64,000 nt of DNA from Paraburkholderia tagetis (GCF_022213065.1 NZ_JAKLJA010000020.1:62001-126000), one strand, 5' to 3'; numbered from the stretch's first letter, positions 1 through 8,332 are shown. Made by a program: numbers and translations. The notes: generated from the letters alone by a model not told the origin.

Positions 1-42
1 GCGCAATCGCCGCGCCGCCTCGAAGCACTCCATTCGAAGCAT

Positions 43-144
43 TCAATGCATATAGGTGACGCGGCGCGAGCGGTGGCTCAGCAGCAGGCCCGCGTCGAGT
101 AGCGCGATGGCGAACCAGCGCGCCGTCTTGAGCGTGCCGCTCAC
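43..144 (-). CDS. Possible small (33 aa) hydrophobic peptide
   Basis: Unrecognised. The frame from a GTG at 144 has strongly C/G-biased third positions (AGC GGC ACG CTC AAG ACG GCG) like real genes here, a hydrophobic stretch (ARWFAIALLDAGLLL) and a basic tail ending in VTYMH. The best Shine-Dalgarno (CCGGAGG, 160-166) serves an ATG at 155 that opens a four-codon frame (M-N-P-A-stop) whose TGA overlaps the GTG, so translational coupling is possible. The Fur-box-like site at 231-248 lies upstream. A longer reading from a TTG at 252 loses the codon bias in its first part. It could be a membrane micropeptide or a remnant. Confidence is low. Confidence 0.25.
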   Translation of the reverse strand: MSGTLKTARWFAIALLDAGLLLSHRSRRVTYMH

Positions 145-230
145 GCTGGGTTCATGAAACCTCCGGTCGGCTGGAATGCGTGCTTTGGCACTGACTCCGG
201 CGCCATGATGCTGCAAGTCCGATTCAAATG

Positions 231-248
231 CAAAATGATTCTCATTTG
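231..248. promoter_or_regulatory. Fur-box-like palindrome
   Basis: A perfect AAATGA-TTC-TCATTT inverted repeat (233-247) inside an A/T-rich patch matches the 19-bp consensus GATAATGATAATCATTATC at about 13 of 19 positions. On the minus strand it abuts a weak promoter (TTGCAT, 17-bp gap, CATCAT) reading toward the small ORF at 43-144. On the plus strand it precedes the terminator at 391-421. Fur control is inferred from the motif alone. Confidence 0.45.
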
Positions 249-390
249 CCAAATGTGTCCGCAGAGACGGGCGGATCCACTAGTGCGCCAGAAAAGACTC
301 TTCCAGGCTGGCCGCTTAATTCGGGGGCCGGAAGGGGCTAAAGTGCCGGCCATGCGTGTACCAGCGCCGCTGGCGCATCGTGAGAGTTGG

Positions 391-421
391 CCCCGACCGC
401 AAGCGGTCGGGGCTTTTTTTT
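391..421 (+). terminator. Strong rho-independent terminator
   Basis: The arms CCCCGACCGC and GCGGTCGGGG (10 bp, perfect; effective loop CAAG) are followed by C and eight T residues. No protein gene on the plus strand ends just upstream, so the transcript it ends is probably non-coding, starting somewhere after the palindrome at 231-248, or it belongs to a gene I cannot recognise. Confidence 0.8.
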
Positions 422-883
422 GCAGCGCGCAAACGCGCGCGGGGCGGGGCTGGCACGGTTCCAGGGCCCTTGCGCCGATGCATAAGTTATTGAACCGAAA
501 GAAACAAGTAAGGTATTATTCGGGCCGCACGGAGCGACCACATGTCGCTCCCGGTTGGGTCCAGAAGGTCGCAAGGGGCACTTTTCGGATCAAAAAACAT
601 GCGTGCACAGGAATTTGTTGTATTTCGTCTTAGTATGAATTTGAATAAAAACAATGACTTGTATCAAGCATTGATCTGGTTCGAGTTGTTGCGCTGCAAA
701 ACTTCCGTATTCCGATTACCCTCGTTAACCCTTGAACGTGTGTTGCATTTCGCCTCGTAGCTGACAAATCCGTTACAGCCTGTCTGGTCCGATTTTCACC
801 CCACGTCAATCTTTCAAGTTGCTTGCGCACAAGTCCGTGCGCCGAGGAAGCTATTCGCTCCGCATTTTTAAGGTCCCGTTGAA
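422..883. other. Intergenic leader before the nuoM-like gene
   Basis: About 460 bp without a credible ORF; open frames here lack codon bias and ribosome sites. The stretch is more A/T-rich than the genes. It holds an ATCAA-GCA-TTGAT inverted repeat at 663-675, which resembles but does not match the FNR/ANR arrangement (TTGAT-N4-ATCAA). It probably contains the promoter and 5' leader of the gene at 884. Confidence 0.5.
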
Positions 884-2431
884 ATGCATTCCGTTCCATT
901 CCTGAGTCTGGCGATCTGGATTCCCATCCTGTTCGGCGTGGCAGTGCTGCGCGTCGGGTCGGATCGTCATCCGCAGCGCGCGCGCTGGCTGTCGTTGATC
1001 GGCGCCGTCGTCGGCCTGCTGTTGACCTTGCCGCTGATCACTGGTTTTGACAACCACCTTGCCGGCATGCAGTTCGTCGAATTCCGCAACTGGCTGCCCG
1101 ACTTCGGCGTGGCCTGGCGTCTCGGGATCGATGGCATTTCGATGTGGCTCGTCGTGCTGACCGCGTTCACCACGCTCGTGATCGTGATCGCCTCGTGGGC
1201 GTCGATCACAGTGCGCGTCGCCCAGTACTTCGGCGCGTTCCTGATTCTCTCGGGCCTGATGGTCGGCACCTTCGCGGCAACCGACGGCATGCTGTTCTTC
1301 GTGTTCTTCGAAGCAACGCTGATTCCGCTGTACCTGCTGATCGGTACGTGGGGCCACGCACGCCGCAGCTACGCCGCAGTGAAGTTCTTCTTCTTCTCGC
1401 TCGCCGGTTCGCTGCTGATGCTGGTGTCGATGCTGTACCTCTACAGCCAGTCGCACACCTTCGACATGTCCGCGTGGCATGACCTCACGCTCGGCCTCGT
1501 GCCGCAGATTCTCGTCTTCATCGGTTTCTTCGCGGCCTTCGCGGTCAAGGTGCCGATGTGGCCGTTCCACACCTGGCTGCCCGACGTCCACCTCGAAGCG
1601 CCCACCGGCGCGACCGTGCTGATGGCGATGCTCAAGCTCGGCGGCTACGGCTTCCTGCGCTTCACGCTGCCGATCACGCCCGACGCCGCGCACTTCTTCG
1701 CGCCCGTGATCATCACGCTCTCGCTCGTGGCCGTGGTGTACTCGAGCCTGCTCGCGCTCGCGCAGACCGACATGACCAAGATGCTCGCGTACTCGACGGT
1801 CGCCCACATGGGCCTCGTGACGCTGGGCCTGTTCCTCTTCAACCAGATCGGCACCGAAGGCGCGGTCGTGCAGATGATCTCGTATGGCTTCGTCTCGGGC
1901 GCGTTGCTGCTCTCGGTCGGCGTGCTGTTCGATCGCACCAGGACGCGCACGATCTCGGCCTATGGCGGCGTCGCTAACGTGATGCCGCGCTACGCCACCT
2001 TCATGATGCTGTTCTGCATGGCCAACCTGGGCCTGCCGGGCACGTCGGGCTTCGTGGGCGAGTTCATGGTCATCATGGGCGCGATTCGCGTGAACTTCTG
2101 GGTCGGCGCAATTGCCGCGACGACCGTCATTCTGAGCGCTGCGTACACACTGTGGATGTACAAGCGCGTGATCTTTGGCGCTGTGGCGAACAAGAGCGTT
2201 GCGAAGCTGGCCGACCTCGGCCGGCGCGAAATGCTGATCTTCGGTTCGCTCGCAGCGCTGGTGCTGGCAGTGGGCCTCTACCCGAAGCCCATGACCGACG
2301 CGATCGAGCTCTCGGCGGCGAACCTCGTCACCCAGGCCGGTCGCTCCAAGCAACCCGTCGACGATGGCGCGCCTGCTGAAGCAGTGCGTGCAGGCACAGA
2401 CGTTCGTGCCGCGCAACACTCGCCGACGTAA
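884..2431 (+). CDS. Orphan NuoM-like (complex I subunit 4) proton-translocating membrane protein
   Basis: 515 residues, multi-spanning throughout, close to the usual NuoM length (about 490-510). Key antiporter-family residues are present: Glu143 in FFEATLIPLYLL (NuoM Glu144 equivalent) and Lys222 in AFAVKVPMWPFHTWLPDVH (Lys234 equivalent). The last 30 or so residues are polar and less conserved-looking. In complex I this subunit carries one proton half-channel pair in the membrane arm. Here it stands alone: no nuoL or nuoN flanks it, and cyoABCD follows 350 bp later on the same strand. It could be a duplicated complex I subunit, or part of another ion-coupled membrane complex. The family assignment is firm; the physiological partner is unknown. 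The start is the ATG after AAGG at 870-873. Confidence 0.85.
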   Translation: MHSVPFLSLAIWIPILFGVAVLRVGSDRHPQRARWLSLIGAVVGLLLTLPLITGFDNHLAGMQFVEFRNWLPDFGVAWRLGIDGISMWLVVLTAFTTLVIVIASWASITVRVAQYFGAFLILSGLMVGTFAATDGMLFFVFFEATLIPLYLLIGTWGHARRSYAAVKFFFFSLAGSLLMLVSMLYLYSQSHTFDMSAWHDLTLGLVPQILVFIGFFAAFAVKVPMWPFHTWLPDVHLEAPTGATVLMAMLKLGGYGFLRFTLPITPDAAHFFAPVIITLSLVAVVYSSLLALAQTDMTKMLAYSTVAHMGLVTLGLFLFNQIGTEGAVVQMISYGFVSGALLLSVGVLFDRTRTRTISAYGGVANVMPRYATFMMLFCMANLGLPGTSGFVGEFMVIMGAIRVNFWVGAIAATTVILSAAYTLWMYKRVIFGAVANKSVAKLADLGRREMLIFGSLAALVLAVGLYPKPMTDAIELSAANLVTQAGRSKQPVDDGAPAEAVRAGTDVRAAQHSPT

Positions 2432-2780
2432 GAAAGTCAATGATCAGTAAGGAATGACGGCGCACCTGCGCGCCGCCCCGCCGCGAGGCGGCGCGGCGCG
2501 CGAGTGCGTCTAGAAGTTTTCGAATTTTGAGATTCGAAAAGAGCCGCTGCGGATCGACGTCAAGGCCGAAATAGAGCGCGATGGGCGTGTGTTCCCGAGG
2601 TGCGACAAACCTCGTGAACACATGCGACATAGTGTCTCGATTTGGTTTGGGCAAAGGTCATTTTCTGCATTCATTGATTGTCTTCGATCAGAGCGGCTGT
2701 ATGATTCGGGCGCGCTTCCTTTGTCGGATGTCAGAGGATGTGTCCGGAACTATTCAATGAATGTATTTCAGGCAAACGTG
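2432..2780. other. nuoM-cyoA intergenic region with two hairpins
   Basis: A very GC-rich hairpin-forming run lies at about 2468-2502 without a T tract. It is followed by an inverted repeat with 9-bp arms TTTTCGAAT (2517-2525) and ATTCGAAAA (2532-2540). The second repeat, about 240 bp before cyoA, is a candidate regulator site or processing element. No ORF here looks coding except the extended cyoA frame. Confidence 0.5.
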
Positions 2781-3668
2781 ATGAAAAGAACGACCTTGCA
2801 AAGGTTACTGCTTCCCGTCAGTGCCGGATTGGCCATGTGTCTTTCCGGATGCAAGATGGAGCTCCTTGACCCCAAAGGCAGCGTGGGCATGGCGGAAAAG
2901 TCGCTGATCGCGACCTCCACCTGGGCCATGCTGATCGTAGTGATCCCCGTGATCGTCCTGACGCTGTGGTTCGCGTACCGCTACCGCGCCTCGAACCGCA
3001 ACGCCACCTACGCGCCGAAATGGTCGCACTCGACGGCTATCGAAGTCGTCGTCTGGACCATCCCGACGCTGATCATTCTGTTCCTCGCCGTGCTCACGTG
3101 GAAAACCACGCACGAGCTCGACCCCTACAAGCCGCTTGAATCGAACGTCAAGCCGATCAACGTCGAAGTGGTCGCGCTGGACTGGAAGTGGCTCTTCATC
3201 TATCCGGACCTCGGTATTGCCACGGTGAACCAGCTGGCTGTGCCCGTTGGTACGCCGGTGAACTTCAGCATCACGTCCGACTCGGTGATGAACTCGTTCT
3301 TCATCCCGCAGCTCGGCACCCAGGTCTATGCGATGGCCGGCATGCAGACGCGCCTGCACCTGATCGCGGACGAAGCCGGCGACTACGCGGGCCTCTCGGC
3401 GAACTTCAGCGGCAAGGGCTTCTCGGACATGAAGTTCCGCACGATCGCAACGAACCAGCAAGACTTCGACGCATGGGTCCAGAAGGTCAAGACGTCCTCG
3501 ACGTCGCTTTCGATGGATCAATACGCGACGGTCGCGAAGCCGAGCGAGAAGGCTCCGGTTGAGTACTTCTCGACGGTCGACCCGAAGCTCTTCAACAACA
3601 TCATTGCGAAGTACAACAACGGCCACGTCACGAATTTCAGTGACCCGTCGTGCGTGACCAAGGGGTAA
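2781..3668 (+). CDS. cyoA: Cytochrome bo3 ubiquinol oxidase subunit II (lipoprotein)
   Basis: 295 residues from the ATG at 2781, chosen because it places a lipoprotein signal (LAMCLSGC, lipidated Cys24) right at the N-terminus; an in-frame ATG at 2757 adds eight residues and is an alternative. Two membrane helices follow (about 40-65 and 85-105), then the periplasmic cupredoxin-fold domain with VALDWKWLFIYPDLGIATVNQ and SDSVMNSFFIPQLGTQVYAM. The Cu(A) cysteine pair of cytochrome c oxidases is absent, as expected for a quinol oxidase. It is the first gene of cyoABCD; only 6 bp separate it from cyoB. Confidence 0.95.
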   Translation: MKRTTLQRLLLPVSAGLAMCLSGCKMELLDPKGSVGMAEKSLIATSTWAMLIVVIPVIVLTLWFAYRYRASNRNATYAPKWSHSTAIEVVVWTIPTLIILFLAVLTWKTTHELDPYKPLESNVKPINVEVVALDWKWLFIYPDLGIATVNQLAVPVGTPVNFSITSDSVMNSFFIPQLGTQVYAMAGMQTRLHLIADEAGDYAGLSANFSGKGFSDMKFRTIATNQQDFDAWVQKVKTSSTSLSMDQYATVAKPSEKAPVEYFSTVDPKLFNNIIAKYNNGHVTNFSDPSCVTKG

Positions 3669-3674
3669 GCGGGC

Positions 3675-5708
3675 ATGTTCGGAAAACTCACACTGGATGC
3701 CATTCCGTATCACGAGCCGATTATTGTCGGCACGATGTTCGGCATGGCGCTGATCGGCGCCTTCGTGCTTGGAGGCATCACTTACCTCGGTAAGTGGAAG
3801 TATCTTTGGACCGAGTGGCTGACGAGCGTCGACCACAAGCGTCTGGGCGTGATGTACATCATCCTCGCCCTCATCATGCTCGTGCGCGGCTTTGCCGACG
3901 CCATCATGATGCGTACCCAGCTCGCGATCGCGTACAACGCACCGGGCTATCTGCCGCCGCACCACTACGACCAGATCTTCACGGCGCACGGCGTGATCAT
4001 GATCTTCTTCATGGCCATGGCCTTCATGGTCGGCCTGATGAACATCATCGTGCCGCTGCAGATCGGCGCACGCGACGTTGCGTTCCCGTTCCTGAACTCG
4101 CTGTCGTTCTGGATGACCGCGGTCGGCGCAATCCTGCTGATGATCTCGCTCGTCGTGGGTGAGTTCGCGATGACCGGCTGGCTCGCGTATCCGCCGCTTT
4201 CGGAGCTCGCATACAGTCCGGGCGTAGGCGTCGACTATTACCTGTGGGCATTGCAGATCTCGGGTGTCGGCACGCTGCTGACCGGCGTGAACTTCTTCGT
4301 CACCATCATCAAGATGCGCGCTCCTGGCATGACGATGATGAAGCTGCCGGTGTTCACGTGGACGGCGCTGTGCACGAACGTGCTGATCATGGCCGCGTTC
4401 CCGGTCCTGACCGTCACGCTCGCGCTGCTCGGCCTCGACCGCTACCTCGGCATGCACTTCTTCACGAACGATGGCGGCGGTAACGCCATGCTGTACCTGA
4501 ACCTGATCTGGGCCTGGGGTCACCCCGAGGTGTACATCCTGATCCTGCCGGCGTTCGGTATCTTCTCGGAAGTCGTTTCGACGTATGCCAAGAAGCCGCT
4601 GTTCGGCTACAAGGCGATGGTCTACGCGACCTGCGCGATCATGGTGCTGGCGTTCCTCGTGTGGCTGCACCACTTCTTCACGATGGGCTCGGGCGCCGAT
4701 GTGAACGCGTTCTTCGGCATCGCGACGATGATCATCTCGATCCCGACGGGCGTGAAGATCTTCAACTGGCTGTTCACGATCTACCGCGGCCGCCTCGAGT
4801 TCAACTCGTCGGTGCTGTGGACGCTCGGCTTCATGGTCACCTTCACCATCGGCGGCATGACCGGCGTGATGATGGCGATCCCGGGCGCGGACTTCGTGCT
4901 GCACAACTCGCTGTTCCTGATCGCGCACTTCCACAACGTGATCATCGGCGGCGTGCTGTTCGGCTACCTCGCCGGCATGAACTACTGGTTCCCGAAGGCG
5001 TTCGGCTTCAAGCTCAACGAGAAGCTCGGCAAGCGTGCATTCTGGTTCTGGCTCACGGGCTTCTATGTCGCGTTCACGCCGCTGTACGTGCTCGGCTTCA
5101 TGGGCGCAACCCGCCGTCTGAACCACTACGACAATCCGGCATGGCATCCGTGGATGCTCATCGCCTGGTTCGGCGCCGTGCTCGTGCTGATCGGCATCGC
5201 GCACCAGTTCGCACAGCTGTATGTGTCGATCCGCGACCGCAACCTGCCGGAAAACCGCGACCTGACGGGCGATCCGTGGGGTGGCCGCACGCTGGAATGG
5301 TCGATCTCGTCGCCGCCGCCGTCGTATAACTTCGCAGTCATCCCGCACGTGAGCGAGCTCGACGAATTCGCGCACATGAAGGAAATGGGCCGCGAAACGC
5401 CGGACGTCGCGAACACGAAGTACACCGATATCCACATGCCCTCGAACACGAGCGCAGGCGTCTTTATCGGCTTCTTCAGCCTGGTGCTCGGCTTTGCTGG
5501 CATCTGGCACATCTGGTGGCTCATGATTGCTGGTTTCGTCGGCATTCTTGCGACGGCGATCGGCTACAGCTTCCAGAAGAACGAGGGCTACTACATCCCG
5601 GCCGCCAAGGTCCGGGCAGATGAAGAACTGCGCAATCGCGCACTGGTCAAGGCGTTCGCTGACAAGCAGCGCCGCGGCAAGGTTAAAGAAGCACTGGAGG
5701 CCAACTGA
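3675..5708 (+). CDS. cyoB: Cytochrome bo3 ubiquinol oxidase subunit I
   Basis: 677 residues, similar to the E. coli protein (663). This is the catalytic subunit of the heme-copper quinol oxidase: it oxidises ubiquinol, reduces O2 to water and pumps protons. Visible ligands and motifs include the early heme histidine in FTAHGVIMIFF, WGHPEVYILILPAFG with the CuB His and cross-linked Tyr, the HH pair in WLHHFFTMG, and IAHFHNVIIGG with the heme o3/heme b histidines. About 15 membrane helices are expected. Its stop overlaps the cyoC start by one base (TGATG), implying translational coupling. Confidence 0.97.
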   Translation: MFGKLTLDAIPYHEPIIVGTMFGMALIGAFVLGGITYLGKWKYLWTEWLTSVDHKRLGVMYIILALIMLVRGFADAIMMRTQLAIAYNAPGYLPPHHYDQIFTAHGVIMIFFMAMAFMVGLMNIIVPLQIGARDVAFPFLNSLSFWMTAVGAILLMISLVVGEFAMTGWLAYPPLSELAYSPGVGVDYYLWALQISGVGTLLTGVNFFVTIIKMRAPGMTMMKLPVFTWTALCTNVLIMAAFPVLTVTLALLGLDRYLGMHFFTNDGGGNAMLYLNLIWAWGHPEVYILILPAFGIFSEVVSTYAKKPLFGYKAMVYATCAIMVLAFLVWLHHFFTMGSGADVNAFFGIATMIISIPTGVKIFNWLFTIYRGRLEFNSSVLWTLGFMVTFTIGGMTGVMMAIPGADFVLHNSLFLIAHFHNVIIGGVLFGYLAGMNYWFPKAFGFKLNEKLGKRAFWFWLTGFYVAFTPLYVLGFMGATRRLNHYDNPAWHPWMLIAWFGAVLVLIGIAHQFAQLYVSIRDRNLPENRDLTGDPWGGRTLEWSISSPPPSYNFAVIPHVSELDEFAHMKEMGRETPDVANTKYTDIHMPSNTSAGVFIGFFSLVLGFAGIWHIWWLMIAGFVGILATAIGYSFQKNEGYYIPAAKVRADEELRNRALVKAFADKQRRGKVKEALEAN

Positions 5709-6319
5709 TGTCGACGCATACAAGTGCGGCCGCACTCGCGGAGCACGATCACCACGATCACCCGCCGTCACACTCGGTGTTCGGCTTCTGGCTGTACCTG
5801 ATGACGGACTGTATTCTGTTCGGCTCGCTGTTCGCAGTGTTCGCCGTGATGCAGAACCAGTTCGCGGGCGGCCCGACGGGCAAGGACCTGTTCGATATTC
5901 CGGGCGTCGCGATGGAAACGGCAGTGCTGCTGCTGTCGTCCATCACGTACGGCTTCGCGATGATCGGCGCGTACAAGAAGCGCACCGGCCAGGTGATGTT
6001 CTGGCTGGCCGTCACGTTCTTGCTGGGCGCGACGTTCCTGTACTTCGAACTGCATGAATTCGCGCACCTGATCGAAGAAGGCGCGGGCCCGCAGCGCAGC
6101 GCGTTCCTCTCGTCGTTCTTCACGCTGGTCGCCACCCACGGTATCCACGTGACGTTCGGCATGATCTGGATGATCGTGCTGATGGTGCAGACCCTGAAGG
6201 CGCCGGTAATCGGCGAGCGCGAAATTCGCCGCCTGTCGTGCCTGAGCCTTTTCTGGCACTTCCTGGACATCGTCTGGATCTGCGTGTTCTCTTTTGTTTA
6301 TCTTGCGAGCGTGATCTAA
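5708..6319 (+). CDS. cyoC: Cytochrome bo3 ubiquinol oxidase subunit III
   Basis: 203 residues with five hydrophobic segments, preceded by a His-rich N-terminus (EHDHHDHPPSHS). Subunit III of heme-copper oxidases stabilises subunit I and proton uptake; characteristic pieces are FGFWLYLMTDCILFGSLFA, ETAVLLLSSITYGFAM and THGIHVTFGMIW. It lies between cyoB (1-bp overlap) and cyoD (adjacent), as in the standard operon. Confidence 0.96.
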   Translation: MSTHTSAAALAEHDHHDHPPSHSVFGFWLYLMTDCILFGSLFAVFAVMQNQFAGGPTGKDLFDIPGVAMETAVLLLSSITYGFAMIGAYKKRTGQVMFWLAVTFLLGATFLYFELHEFAHLIEEGAGPQRSAFLSSFFTLVATHGIHVTFGMIWMIVLMVQTLKAPVIGEREIRRLSCLSLFWHFLDIVWICVFSFVYLASVI

Positions 6320-6649
6320 ATGAGTGCTCATTCCATCCACGAAGAAGAAAGCCACGGCAGCCTCAGCGGCTATCTGGCAGGTTTCGTCCTGGCGGTAGTG
6401 CTCACGGCCGCTTCGTTCTGGCTCGTACTGCATGGCGGCTTCTCGCGCGAAACCGCGCTGATCGGCCTCGCCGTGCTGGCAGTCGTGCAGATCCTCGTGC
6501 ACCTCGTGTTCTTCCTGCACATGAACTCGTCGTCGAGCCAGCGCTGGAACGTGACCGCATTCGCCTATACGGTGCTGACGGTGTTGATCATCGTCGGCGG
6601 TACGCTGTGGGTCATGCACAACGTCGGCATGAACATGATGTCGCGTTGA
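6320..6649 (+). CDS. cyoD: Cytochrome bo3 ubiquinol oxidase subunit IV
   Basis: 109 residues with three membrane helices and the family signature HLVFFLHMNSSSSQRWN. It is a small accessory subunit that helps assemble the CuB site. Its ATG follows the cyoC TAA directly. No cyoE (heme O synthase) follows; the operon ends at the terminator at 6701-6734, so heme O synthesis must be encoded elsewhere. Confidence 0.95.
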   Translation: MSAHSIHEEESHGSLSGYLAGFVLAVVLTAASFWLVLHGGFSRETALIGLAVLAVVQILVHLVFFLHMNSSSSQRWNVTAFAYTVLTVLIIVGGTLWVMHNVGMNMMSR

Positions 6650-6700
6650 TCCCTGGTCTGTTTGCGTCCGGCGCTCGCGTCGGGCGCAACGGTCAGGCAA

Positions 6701-6734
6701 ACGCCGCCTGGGCTTCGGCCCGGCGGCGTTTTTT
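6701..6734 (+). terminator. cyo operon terminator
   Basis: The arms CGCCGCC-T-GGGC and GCCC-GGCGGCG (11 pairs, one bulged T) close a TTCG loop and are followed by six T residues and then ATTTT. It lies 52 bp after the cyoD stop and just before the convergent SGNH hydrolase gene. Confidence 0.85.
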
Positions 6735-6756
6735 ATTTTGGATCCGCGATTTCGCT

Positions 6757-7407
6757 TCAGTCGTTGAAGCGCTGCCGCACGATTTGCGCGACCGCCTTGC
6801 CGAGCTTGTGGTGCTGATCGGCTTCGTAGTGCACGCCATCCGTGGGGCTGACTTTCACGATTTCCGCTGCGTCGAGAAACGCCGAACCGTATTTCACCGC
6901 CACGCGTTCGTAGAGCGGCGCCAGCAGGCGCGATTTGGCCGCGCCGCCCGTGAAGATTTCGCCGAGGAAGCCCACTTCGTCGATCGGCGCCGGCGCGATC
7001 AGCAGCACATGCGGCGTCGAGCCGCCAGGGCCGGCACGGCATGCCACGAGCGTTTCGAGCAGCGCGTCGACCGAATTGGCGATGTCGGCGGGCGTGACCG
7101 AAAAACGCGCCTTGAGGTCGTTGGTGCCGAGCATGAGCACGACGATGTCGAGCGGCAATTGACTCTCCAGACACGGCCGCAGATACGCGAGGCCGTTCTT
7201 GTGATGGCCCGCGATCGGGTCGTCGTGAACCGTGGTGCGCGCCGGCAGGCCTTCTTCTATCACTTGCCACCCGTTGCCGAGCGCCGTGGCCAGCACACCG
7301 GGCCAGCGGTCGGCGGGCTCGAAGCGCTCGAGCACGCCGGGCAAGTTGAGCGGCTTGGTGCCGTGGGTATTGGAATCGCCGTAACAGAGCAGGGTGCGTA
7401 ACGACAT
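6757..7407 (-). CDS. SGNH/GDSL-family hydrolase (esterase/lipase-like)
   Basis: 216 residues. All SGNH blocks are visible: block I YGDSNTHG (nucleophile Ser near residue 10), block III LGTNDLK (oxyanion Asn) and block V DGVHYEADQH with the catalytic Asp/His. It resembles bacterial arylesterase/acyl-CoA thioesterase-type SGNH enzymes. No signal peptide is seen, so it is probably cytoplasmic. The ATG at 7407 is chosen because a GGAGAGG ribosome site precedes it; an upstream in-frame extension has none. It converges on cyoD. The substrate cannot be deduced. Confidence 0.9.
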   Translation of the reverse strand: MSLRTLLCYGDSNTHGTKPLNLPGVLERFEPADRWPGVLATALGNGWQVIEEGLPARTTVHDDPIAGHHKNGLAYLRPCLESQLPLDIVVLMLGTNDLKARFSVTPADIANSVDALLETLVACRAGPGGSTPHVLLIAPAPIDEVGFLGEIFTGGAAKSRLLAPLYERVAVKYGSAFLDAAEIVKVSPTDGVHYEADQHHKLGKAVAQIVRQRFND

Positions 7408-7451
7408 GAAAGCCTCTCCAGATGGTGAGTTTCCGATGTGAAACGGCCGGG

Positions 7452-7479
7452 CAGCGCATGCCGGACAGCGCATGCCGGG
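7452..7479. repeat. Two tandem 14-bp repeats
   Basis: CAGCGCATGCCGG followed by A, then the same 13 bases followed by G, head to tail in the 190-bp divergent space between the SGNH hydrolase and nemR. The core GCATGC is itself palindromic. Function unknown; chance duplication is possible. Confidence 0.6.
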
Positions 7480-7559
7480 CGTCGCATTTCAGGCGGCATT
7501 CGCTGCGCAAGGCGCATGCGTGCCGATGAGCAATGACACTACGCTAAACGTGAGATTAC

Positions 7560-7574
7560 TAGACGACTGGTCTA
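7560..7574. promoter_or_regulatory. NemR-type operator in front of nemR
   Basis: TAGAC-GACTG-GTCTA, a 5-5-5 inverted repeat 23 bp before the nemR start. It matches the repeat at 8318-8332 at 14 of 15 positions, which strongly suggests one regulator binds both. Autorepression by NemR is inferred. Confidence 0.75.
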
Positions 7575-7597
7575 TTCGGTCTGTAAGATGGCAACCC

Positions 7598-8200
7598 ATG
7601 AACGCAGCGCCAGCCGTTGAAGTGCGGCAACACATCCTCGATACCGCCATGCCCATCTTGCTGGGCAAAGGTTTTTCGGCAGTGGGTCTCAACGAGATTC
7701 TTGCCGCCGCACGCGTCCCCAAGGGGTCGTTCTATCACTATTTCGGCTCGAAAGAGGCATTCGGTGAAGCGTTGCTGACCTCGTATTTCACGGAGTACGA
7801 GGAACGCCTCGAGGCACAGCTCGCGAATCGAACGGGCACGCCGGCCACACGGCTCATCGGTTATTTCGAAGCGTGGCGCGTGGCGCAATGCGCGGACGGT
7901 CCGGACGGCAAGTGCCTCGCAGTGAAGCTTGGCGCGGAAGTGAGCGACCTTTCGGAGCCGATGCGCACAGTCCTGCGCCGCGGGACGGACGAGATTGTCG
8001 GGCGCATCGCGGCCTGCATCGAGGAAGGTCGAGCCGACGGGTCGCTCGCGGGCGTGAGCGATGCTGCGGTAACGGCGGCGGCCCTTTACCAACTGTGGCT
8101 TGGTGCGACGCTGATGGAGAAGATCCGCCGCGACCGCAGCCCGCTCGACGCTGCGATGGCGACTACGCGGCAGTTGTTGAACCTGCCGCCGGGCGCTTGA
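7598..8200 (+). CDS. nemR: NemR-type TetR repressor (electrophile/quinone sensor)
   Basis: 200 residues. The N-terminal TetR helix-turn-helix reads VGLNEILAAARVPKGSFYHYFGSKEAF (about 29-55). In E. coli NemR a Cys106-Lys175 sulfenamide switch senses bleach and electrophiles; here a cysteine falls exactly at 106 (GPDGKC), another at 98 and a lysine at 175 (LMEK), so the switch is conserved in numbering. It is expected to release DNA when modified by quinones, methylglyoxal or HOCl. It sits upstream of a DJ-1-like protein, an Old Yellow Enzyme and an ABM protein, all suited to that stress. Matching operators occur before this gene and the next one. The ATG at 7598 gives the family length; the ribosome site is weak. 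Confidence 0.9.
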   Translation: MNAAPAVEVRQHILDTAMPILLGKGFSAVGLNEILAAARVPKGSFYHYFGSKEAFGEALLTSYFTEYEERLEAQLANRTGTPATRLIGYFEAWRVAQCADGPDGKCLAVKLGAEVSDLSEPMRTVLRRGTDEIVGRIAACIEEGRADGSLAGVSDAAVTAAALYQLWLGATLMEKIRRDRSPLDAAMATTRQLLNLPPGA

Positions 8201-8317
8201 TCGCATACGATCGACGCCGCCTGGCAACAGAGCCGCAAGGCAGGATTCCAGTGAGCCGGTGCCCCTGAGCGGGCGCCGTGCAGAAACATAGAAGGGCCGC
8301 CTGGTGCGGCAAGTGAA

Positions 8318-8332
8318 TAGACGACCGGTCTA
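8318..8332. promoter_or_regulatory. NemR-type operator before the DJ-1-like gene
   Basis: TAGAC-GACCG-GTCTA lies 82 bp upstream of the gene at 8414. It is the better palindrome of the two copies. A third, degenerate half-site (TAGAC, 9486-9490) lies before the Old Yellow Enzyme gene. It probably overlaps the promoter of the detoxification genes. Confidence 0.75.

Noticed and set aside
663..675. ATCAA-GCA-TTGAT as an FNR/ANR site
   Set aside because: Half-sites are in the reverse order and with 3-bp, not 4-bp, spacing compared with TTGAT-N4-ATCAA.
851..2440. Long minus-strand ORF of 529 residues opposite the nuoM-like gene
   Set aside because: Composition is His/Arg/Glu-rich antisense noise; the plus strand gene has clear family motifs and codon bias.
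2805..5771. 988-residue minus-strand ORF opposite cyoAB
   Set aside because: Shadow of cyoA/cyoB in a high-GC genome; no domain and no ribosome site.
6238..7401. 387-residue plus-strand ORF across cyoC end and the SGNH hydrolase
   Set aside because: Overlaps cyoC, cyoD and the hydrolase on the other strand and lacks any recognisable motif.
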